Source: Candidatus Glassiibacteriota bacterium (lineage in GTDB: Bacteria > Gemmatimonadota > Glassbacteria > GWA2-58-10). Taken from it: a stretch of 5,806 bases of DNA. The notes beneath the pieces were generated by a model that saw only the letters and a program-made list of their open reading frames with translations, was not told the DNA's origin and did not search any database. Each line of letters opens with the position of its first letter. Position 1 is the first letter of the stretch. Below, in pieces: positions 1 to 4,195 of this stretch. A program made the translations under genes and the position numbers. The DNA lies in contig JAUVUV010000159.1 in the NCBI GenBank assembly GCA_030604975.1, forward strand, positions 1 through 5,806, read 5' to 3'.

Positions 1-1196
1 CCGCGAAACATTGTCCTCTCACGCTCGAACCACCACGTACAGCCGTAGAGGCTTGCTCCGGCCAGGACGACGAGTGAGGCGTAGACTTCGGCCAGAAGTC
101 CCGGCGCGATGGTTCCGGAGATAATCTCCTTGGCCGCCCGCGAAACGTTGAGAATTGGAATCAGGGCTGTTTTTACATTCAGCTCAATGCCTGGGAGAAG
201 CGCGATGAAAACCGGCACGATGATGACAATGTTGAGAGGAGTGATCAGGCTTTGAGCTTCTTTGAACGATCTTGCGAAGATGGACAGAGAAAGCATGCAG
301 GCGGCAAAAAATATAGACAGAGGAAACAGCAGAGAGAAGATCAATGCAAGAGTGCCGGGTGCCAGGATATTCTTGACTACGTCCAGCAATTCCGGGGGAA
401 TGGGCAGTGATTTAAATTGCATTACGGCCACAAACAGCCCTGTCATGGAAACAGCGGCGGATACGAGCCCGGCAAGGACGATCACGCTGAACTTGCCCAC
501 CAGGATCTGGAAACGGCTGGCAGGTGTGGTCAGCAGAGTTTCCAGAGTGCCTCGCTCTTTTTCTCCGGCGCCCAGGTCGATAGCCGGATACATTCCCCCC
601 AGAAAGCAGAAAATGACGAATATATACGGCAGAAACCCTCCTACCACTTGTCCCACTTTTTCCTTTATCGAGGCAACGTCATGCTCTTCGACACGAACCG
701 CGCTGACGATTTTTCGATCCAGGCTCAATTTCTCGAAACGCTCCGATAGCAGCCTTTTCTCGAAATCATTTATCAAAGGTCGCAGGCGTGATCTGGTAAT
801 GTTCTGGTCTTTGGTGGATTTGAAATAGAGAACTATTTTCCCTTCCTCGAGCTCTGCCACCTGCCTGTCGAAATCCTCGCCAAAAAGGATGGCCGCATCC
901 AGGCTGTCTTGCTGAATAAGCTCCTGGGTATTCTCGGCCCGGATGTCTTCCCTGATCTGCAGATCTTCCCTGCTCAAGAGCGAATCTCTGAATGCCTGGG
1001 CATTTCCATAGGTCAGCACCCCGACCCTCAATTTTTTTTCTTCGGCTTTCCTGATCTGGGAAATTTGGACCTTGAAGACGATTGCCATCAGGACCGGAAA
1101 AAGCAGTATCGGAATGACCACCATCATCAGCAGGGTACGGCGATCTCGCAGGGTATCGATCAATTCTTTCTTGAAAATCGTGATGACCGTATTCAT
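1..1196 (-). CDS. natB: ABC-2 type permease, NatB-like (3' end cut by window edge)
   Basis: This is the membrane subunit of an ABC exporter, partner of the ATPase encoded immediately upstream. The reading frame is open from ATG at 1196 to the left edge, giving 398 codons with no stop; NatB-type proteins are about 400 residues, so only a few C-terminal residues should be missing. I see a first membrane helix at about residues 21-42, a hydrophilic, presumably extracytoplasmic domain at about 43-185, then five hydrophobic segments near 187-207, 233-258, 284-306, 315-335 and 367-388. The family hallmark GEKERGTLETLLTTP lies at 211-225, with FKEAQSLITPL at 311-321 and an IPILNVSRAAKEI stretch near 346-358. 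The start is set by AGGAGG (1209-1204), 7 nt upstream and inside the end of natA; the genes are 2 bp apart, which suggests translational coupling. NatAB in Bacillus exports Na+; the substrate here is an inference, and another small solute or peptide is possible. Confidence 0.88.
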   Translation of the reverse strand, partial: MNTVITIFKKELIDTLRDRRTLLMMVVIPILLFPVLMAIVFKVQISQIRKAEEKKLRVGVLTYGNAQAFRDSLLSREDLQIREDIRAENTQELIQQDSLDAAILFGEDFDRQVAELEEGKIVLYFKSTKDQNITRSRLRPLINDFEKRLLSERFEKLSLDRKIVSAVRVEEHDVASIKEKVGQVVGGFLPYIFVIFCFLGGMYPAIDLGAGEKERGTLETLLTTPASRFQILVGKFSVIVLAGLVSAAVSMTGLFVAVMQFKSLPIPPELLDVVKNILAPGTLALIFSLLFPLSIFFAACMLSLSIFARSFKEAQSLITPLNIVIIVPVFIALLPGIELNVKTALIPILNVSRAAKEIISGTIAPGLLAEVYASLVVLAGASLYGCTWWFERERTMFR

Positions 1197-1198
1197 CT

Positions 1199-1966
1199 TC
1201 AAGCCTCCTCTACCAGACGGATAAACTCATCCTCGACAGACTTGGTCTGCATCCGGCCTAGAAATTCTTCGTAGGTGTCGTTAAAGCACAGCTGTCCCTT
1301 GTGGATGATGGCGAGATCATCGCTGAGCAGGCTCACTTCGCCCATCCGGTGCGTGGAAAAAACAATTGTCTTCCCGGCATCCTTGCAGCTGCGGATCAGC
1401 TGGATGATGTTTCGCGAGGTGACTACGTCCAGGCCTACCGTGGGCTCGTCGAAGACTACGACCTCAGGATCGTGGATCATCGTCCGAACTATGGACACTT
1501 TCTGGCGCATCCCGGAAGACAGCTTGCCGATCCGGCGGTTGGCGAAATCGTTCATATCCAGCAGAGCGAACAATTCCTCCCGGCGGCGCTGGAACTCGTT
1601 CTTCTCCATACCGTAGAGATCAGCGAAGTACTTCACCAGCTCGTTCGGGGTCAGCCTGCCATAGAGTCCGGTGCTTCCGGTGAGAAATCCCATGCGGCGA
1701 CGGATTTCCTGTGGCTGCCGAGCGACGTCGTATCCCATCACTGTGATCGTTCCCGAGGTGGGTTTCAGCATGGTGGCAATCATGCGCAATGCGGTAGTTT
1801 TTCCGGCACCGTTGGGTCCCAGAATAGTGAATATTCTTCCCGGAGTACAGGTGAAACTGACTTCACGGACAGCATCAATCGTCGATCCCGAGAAATCCTC
1901 ACCCCGCTCCCGCTTCTGCTGGCGTGACAATTTGAACGTCTTCGTTAATTGTTTAACAACTATCAT
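1199..1966 (-). CDS. natA: ABC transporter ATP-binding protein, NatA-like
   Basis: This is the cytoplasmic ATPase that powers the NatB-like permease just downstream. With the ATG at 1966 it has 255 residues, normal for the family. Motifs in that numbering: Walker A GPNGAGKTT from residue 50, signature LSSGM 149-153, Walker B VVVFDEP 169-175 with catalytic Glu174, D-loop GLD 178-180, and the H-loop His206 in STHRM. The Q-loop region reads GFLTGSTGLYGRLT and lacks the usual glutamine, which I believe is common in this NatA-type branch. A charged stretch between the first strand and the A-loop area (about residues 12-33) is longer than in minimal ABC ATPases. A GTG at 1975 would add three residues, but it is part of the sequence GAGGTG, which makes an ideal ribosome binding site 6 nt before the ATG, so the ATG is preferred. 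The stop overlaps nothing; natB begins 2 bp later. The gene may be co-transcribed with thrH or use a weak promoter in the 135 bp gap. The class (ABC exporter ATPase) is certain; sodium as substrate is inferred. Confidence 0.92.
   Translation of the reverse strand: MIVVKQLTKTFKLSRQQKRERGEDFSGSTIDAVREVSFTCTPGRIFTILGPNGAGKTTALRMIATMLKPTSGTITVMGYDVARQPQEIRRRMGFLTGSTGLYGRLTPNELVKYFADLYGMEKNEFQRRREELFALLDMNDFANRRIGKLSSGMRQKVSIVRTMIHDPEVVVFDEPTVGLDVVTSRNIIQLIRSCKDAGKTIVFSTHRMGEVSLLSDDLAIIHKGQLCFNDTYEEFLGRMQTKSVEDEFIRLVEEA
1204..1210 (-). promoter_or_regulatory. natB ribosome binding site inside natA
   Basis: On the minus strand GAGGAGG lies in the last sense codons of natA, with 7 nt between it and the natB ATG at 1196. 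The natA stop codon falls between this site and the natB start, the classic arrangement for translational coupling of two subunits of one transporter. Confidence 0.75.
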
Positions 1967-1972
1967 AACCGA

Positions 1973-1979
1973 CACCTCT
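1973..1979 (-). promoter_or_regulatory. natA ribosome binding site (decides the start)
   Basis: On the minus strand AGAGGTG is followed by TCGGTT and then ATG at 1966. The 6 nt spacing and six-base GAGGTG match to the anti-Shine-Dalgarno make this a good site. It absorbs the alternative GTG start at 1975, which itself has no purine-rich site upstream, so translation most likely begins at the ATG. Confidence 0.7.
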
Positions 1980-2046
1980 GAATCGTTAGCTTACCTGATA
2001 CATTTTCGGAGTTCCGGAGAAGTGCGTGAGATTTTCTCTCCAAAAC

Positions 2047-2078
2047 AATATACTTTAAGCTTCCTCTGAGGATTCCAA
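2047..2078 (-). promoter_or_regulatory. possible weak natA promoter with spacer palindrome
   Basis: On the minus strand TTGGAA (2078-2073) precedes TATATT (2052-2047) with a long 20 bp spacer; an alternative pairing is TTGGAA with AAGTAT (2055-2050) at 17 bp. The spacer carries the perfect odd-centred 11 bp palindrome TCCTCAGAGGA (2072-2062) next to the -35. No hairpin with a T-tract is present between thrH and natA, so read-through from thrH is an equally good explanation for natAB expression. Transcription from TATATT would begin near 2040, leaving about 74 nt of leader. Confidence 0.3.
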
Positions 2079-2101
2079 CTCAACCCGGAACAGCATGTAA
2101 A

Positions 2102-2707
2102 TCAACCCAGGTTTTTCTCTATTTCCGCCAGAAGTTCTTTGTAGGTCCGGGTAACAGGGAACTGGGGGAATTCCTTGATCACATTCTCGGGTGGGCGAAA
2201 AAGTATCCCTGCATCCGCCTCGCTGAGCATGGTGGTGTCATTGTAAGAGTCACCGACTGCGATCACCTTGAACTGGAGGCTGTGCATGGCCTTGACTGAC
2301 ATGCGCTTGCCGTCTTTCTGCCTCAGCCTGTAATCGGCAATCCGGCCGTCTGGTTCGATCACCAGGCTGTTGCAGAACAACACCGGCCGGCCGAGTTTCT
2401 CCATCATCGGGCCGGCGAACTCATAGTAGGTATCCGAGAGAATGATCACCTGGCATCTGGCGCGCAGGCTGTCGAGAAACTCCCTGGCTCCCTCCAGTGG
2501 CTCCAGAGTGCGGATTACGGATTGGATATCACCGATTTTCAGGTTGTTTTCGTCCAGGATTTTCAAGCGCATGCGCATCAGCTCATCATAGTCGCTCACG
2601 TCCCTGGTGGTCAGGCGCAGTTTCTCGATACCTGTGCTCTCGGCGACATTGATCCAGACCTCGGGGGTGAGTACTCCTTCCAGATCGAGACAGGTCACTA
2701 CTGGCAT
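2102..2707 (-). CDS. thrH: Phosphoserine phosphatase / homoserine phosphotransferase ThrH
   Basis: This is a cytoplasmic HAD-superfamily enzyme of the ThrH type. Known ThrH hydrolyses phosphoserine to serine and can pass the phosphate to homoserine, joining serine and threonine biosynthesis. The 201-residue length matches ThrH (about 200). Motif I is CLDLEGVLTPEVWI at residues 6-19, with nucleophile Asp8 and Glu10 in place of the second Asp of DxD, which is characteristic of ThrH rather than SerB. Motif II is LSDT at 90-93 (Ser91), motif III lies in RQKDGKR at 129-135, and motif IV is GDSYNDTTMLSEA at 152-164 with Asp153 and Asp157. The LFRPPENVIKEFPQFP stretch (169-184) is also strongly ThrH-like. 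The cap domain occupies about 15-75. The ATG at 2707 has AGGAG (2722-2718) 10 nt upstream. It has its own promoter with an inverted repeat over the -10. No other amino-acid biosynthesis gene is in the window. The assignment is firm; which of the two activities dominates is unknown. Confidence 0.93.
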   Translation of the reverse strand: MPVVTCLDLEGVLTPEVWINVAESTGIEKLRLTTRDVSDYDELMRMRLKILDENNLKIGDIQSVIRTLEPLEGAREFLDSLRARCQVIILSDTYYEFAGPMMEKLGRPVLFCNSLVIEPDGRIADYRLRQKDGKRMSVKAMHSLQFKVIAVGDSYNDTTMLSEADAGILFRPPENVIKEFPQFPVTRTYKELLAEIEKNLG

Positions 2708-2778
2708 TGATTTTTATCTCCTGCTTGGAATTCAGAATGACTCTTTTCATGCACTGCGGATCAGCATAAAATTTTCAT

Positions 2779-2800
2779 GGCAGTGATATAAAAAACTGCC
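2779..2800. promoter_or_regulatory. inverted repeat bracketing the thrH -10 box, operator candidate
   Basis: GGCAGT (2779-2784) and ACTGCC (2795-2800) form a perfect 6 bp inverted repeat with a 10 bp AT-rich spacer. Half-site centres are 16 bp apart, and the spacer contains the whole predicted -10 hexamer (2785-2790). A dimeric repressor bound here would block the promoter. As an RNA hairpin it has a large loop and no T-tract, so it is unlikely to be a terminator. The regulator is unknown. Confidence 0.4.
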
Positions 2801-2813
2801 GGTCGGAAGTCAA
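2785..2813 (-). promoter_or_regulatory. sigma70-type promoter for thrH
   Basis: On the minus strand TTGACT (2813-2808) and TATATC (2790-2785) are separated by exactly 17 bp. The -35 matches the consensus at five of six positions and the -10 at four. The start would be near 2778, giving a leader of about 71 nt before the thrH ATG. It lies in the only sizeable gap upstream of thrH and points at it. Confidence 0.55.
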
Positions 2814-2838
2814 CCGCAAAAGGTTTGCCGTACCGATT

Positions 2839-2928
2839 CTATCGCGCATGAACCGCAAGGCTGTCGCTGAACCGGTCTATTTCTACATGGGCCTCCTCCA
2901 CTGAAAGGTCGCGGTGGATCAAATTAAA
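2839..2928 (-). pseudogene. possible C-terminal gene relict between glycosyltransferase and thrH
   Basis: On the minus strand a 29-codon frame runs from just after a TAA (2931-2929) to TAG at 2841-2839. It contains the charged, helix-like stretch DLSVEEAHVEIDRF followed by SDSLAVHAR, which resembles the amphipathic last helix of many enzymes (for example PLP-dependent ones), but no family can be assigned. It has no ATG and no ribosome binding site; the only near starts are a TTG at 2922 and an internal GTG. It is in a different frame from the glycosyltransferase, which ends normally upstream. It may be the tail of a deleted gene or chance; confidence is low. The rest of the 237 bp gap holds the thrH promoter. 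Confidence 0.22.
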
Positions 2929-2944
2929 TTAAAATGTTAAATTT

Positions 2945-4018
2945 TCAGCCTTCTTCCAGCAATTTTTCGAAACAGGACTCGGTTTCCTTTATGGTTCGCT
3001 CGATATTGAAATCCACCAGGGCGCGCCTGCGTCCCCGCTCTCTGAACGAATCAGCAAGCTCTGAGTCGTTCAGCACCCGGTTGACTTTATCTGCCAGGTC
3101 CCGCGGGTCGAGAGGATCAAAAAGAAGTCCGCTCACTCCATCCTCCACCACCTCCGGGTTGCCTCCCCATCGGCTTGCCACCACCGGAACCCCCATGGCC
3201 ATGGACTCGAGCACTGTCTGGCTCAGACCCTCGATCAGGGAGGGCAGAACACTCACGCTGAGCAGGCGGTAGAACGGCAAAACCCGGTCTCTATGAGCAA
3301 GGATAATAACCCGCTGGCCCGGATTGATCCTTTTGATCAGTTGCCTCCATTCCGGCTGCTCGCCCGGGCCGACTATCAATATCACCGCTTCCTGGGGCAG
3401 GTAAGGTGTTGCGGCAAGGAGCACATCCTGCCTTTTCCTGCGGGCGATACAGCCGATCACAACCGTATCCGGTTCGAGATCCAGTTCCTTGCGCAGCTCC
3501 TCGACCTCGGCCTGCTCCACTGTCTCGTATTTTTCAGCCGGGGTTCCGTTATAGATTACCACAATCTTCGAGCCTGCGGTCCAGCGCTTTTCAAGGGCCT
3601 GGGCCACCGCACTGCTGACCGCGATGATTCGATCGGCCGCAAAGTTGGACAGAAGGCAGCTCATATGGCTTGAATCAGGCATCTGCCGCCGGGTGAATAC
3701 AATTTTGGCCCGCATACCGAAAAAAAATTTCGCCCACATCACAGAATAACGGTCCTGGCTGGATTGCGGGTTTACGATCTGGATCTCCTCTTCCCGGCAG
3801 AGCCGCGCAATATCGCGAGCCGCAGTCCATCCGAACCGCGAAAAGCACATCGGAACTACTTTCACCGGGCTTTCCCGCAAAACACCGTAAACTCTCGATC
3901 TTTCGCTGCAGGCGAAAAAAACCCCATGCCCCCGCCTGGCAAGACCCTCACTGAGGTAAATCATCGACTGGGTACTACCTCCAAGATCTCCCTGGTATGT
4001 AAGCATCAGAAGGTTCAT
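2945..4018 (-). CDS. Family 4 glycosyltransferase (GT-B fold)
   Basis: This is a probable cytoplasmic or membrane-associated retaining glycosyltransferase that moves a sugar from a nucleotide-sugar donor onto a growing surface glycan or lipid; donor and acceptor are unknown. Its 357 residues fit GT4. The N-terminal half has the acceptor-side glycine loop DLGGSTQS at 11-18 followed by the helix YLSEGLARRGHGV; the inter-domain link is near IYNGTPAEKY (155-164). The C-terminal donor domain has GCIARRKRQDVLLAA (189-203) with basic residues expected to contact the diphosphate, VGPGEQPEW (216-224), and the EX7E motif with Glu263 and Glu271 in LIEGLSQTVLESMAMGVPVV, then GGNPEVVEDGVSGLLFDPLDP. No signal peptide or membrane helix is evident. 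The ATG at 4018 has no Shine-Dalgarno site; a -10 box sits 6 nt upstream, implying a leaderless mRNA. It is divergent from the receptor gene and not clustered with other glycan genes. The family call is strong; the role is inferred. Confidence 0.88.
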   Translation of the reverse strand: MNLLMLTYQGDLGGSTQSMIYLSEGLARRGHGVFFACSERSRVYGVLRESPVKVVPMCFSRFGWTAARDIARLCREEEIQIVNPQSSQDRYSVMWAKFFFGMRAKIVFTRRQMPDSSHMSCLLSNFAADRIIAVSSAVAQALEKRWTAGSKIVVIYNGTPAEKYETVEQAEVEELRKELDLEPDTVVIGCIARRKRQDVLLAATPYLPQEAVILIVGPGEQPEWRQLIKRINPGQRVIILAHRDRVLPFYRLLSVSVLPSLIEGLSQTVLESMAMGVPVVASRWGGNPEVVEDGVSGLLFDPLDPRDLADKVNRVLNDSELADSFRERGRRRALVDFNIERTIKETESCFEKLLEEG

Positions 4019-4024
4019 AGAGTT

Positions 4025-4053
4025 AAAATAGCAAGGTTTGAATCTGCTGTAAA
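4025..4053 (-). promoter_or_regulatory. promoter of the glycosyltransferase, implying a leaderless transcript
   Basis: On the minus strand TTTACA (4053-4048; five of six consensus matches) and TATTTT (4030-4025; four of six) are exactly 17 bp apart. Six bases (AACTCT) separate the -10 from the ATG at 4018, so the expected transcription start is the A of the start codon itself. This agrees with the absence of any ribosome binding site. Confidence 0.5.
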
Positions 4054-4074
4054 CGTTATCCTGGCAATCGATTT

Positions 4075-4086
4075 CAATTTTAATTG
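4075..4086. repeat. AT-rich inverted repeat between the divergent promoters
   Basis: CAATT (4075-4079) and AATTG (4082-4086) form a perfect inverted repeat around a TT spacer, lying between the two divergent -35 boxes. It could be a site for a shared regulator or simply a feature of AT-rich promoter DNA. Confidence 0.25.
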
Positions 4087-4114
4087 CATTTTCCTATTTT
4101 CTGTCTGTTCCCTA

Positions 4115-4143
4115 TTGCCAAACCGGGGGATTTTTGTTATATT
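4115..4143 (+). promoter_or_regulatory. sigma70-type promoter for the TonB-dependent receptor
   Basis: TTGCCA (4115-4120) and TATATT (4138-4143) are separated by exactly 17 bp, each matching the sigma70 consensus at five of six positions. The expected start is near 4150, leaving about 46 nt before the ATG at 4196. This leader is too short to hold a cobalamin riboswitch, a common control element of such receptors. Confidence 0.6.
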
Positions 4144-4147
4144 AATT

Positions 4148-4178
4148 CGTGTAACACGTTTTTAAATATGGTAACACC
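4148..4178 (+). promoter_or_regulatory. twin operator-like sites (GTAACAC x2) at the receptor transcription start
   Basis: CGTGTAACACG (4148-4158) is a perfect odd-centred 11 bp palindrome over the predicted start site. Its core GTAACAC (4151-4157) recurs at 4171-4177 inside GGTAACACC, exactly 20 bp further on, or about two helical turns. Placement just downstream of the -10 suits a repressor binding cooperatively to one DNA face. The regulator is not in the window. Confidence 0.4.
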
Positions 4179-4195
4179 CTAAAATGGGAAATGTG

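Noticed and set aside
262..828. Plus-strand open frame of 188 codons, with another at 417-749
   Set aside because: Both are antisense to the continuous natB frame, with low-complexity Ser/Arg-rich translations and no recognisable motif or ribosome binding site.
1275..1927. Plus-strand open frames overlapping natA (1275-1616 and 1301-1927)
   Set aside because: They mirror natA, whose Walker A, signature and Walker B motifs on the minus strand are unambiguous.
2779..2800. GGCAGT/ACTGCC as an intrinsic terminator of the glycosyltransferase transcript
   Set aside because: The stem is only 6 bp with a 10 nt loop and is not followed by a T-tract on either strand; its position over a -10 box fits an operator better.
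2921..2945. AT-rich stretch after the glycosyltransferase stop as a terminator
   Set aside because: It can form only weak A-T pairing with no GC stem, so it does not qualify as an intrinsic terminator.
3764..4165. Plus-strand open frame of 133 codons running from inside the glycosyltransferase into the promoter region
   Set aside because: It is antisense to the glycosyltransferase N-terminus, crosses both predicted promoters, and its tail is just translated AT-rich intergenic DNA.
4144..4195. Riboswitch in the receptor leader
   Set aside because: The predicted leader is only about 46 nt and shows no B12-box-like or other aptamer structure.
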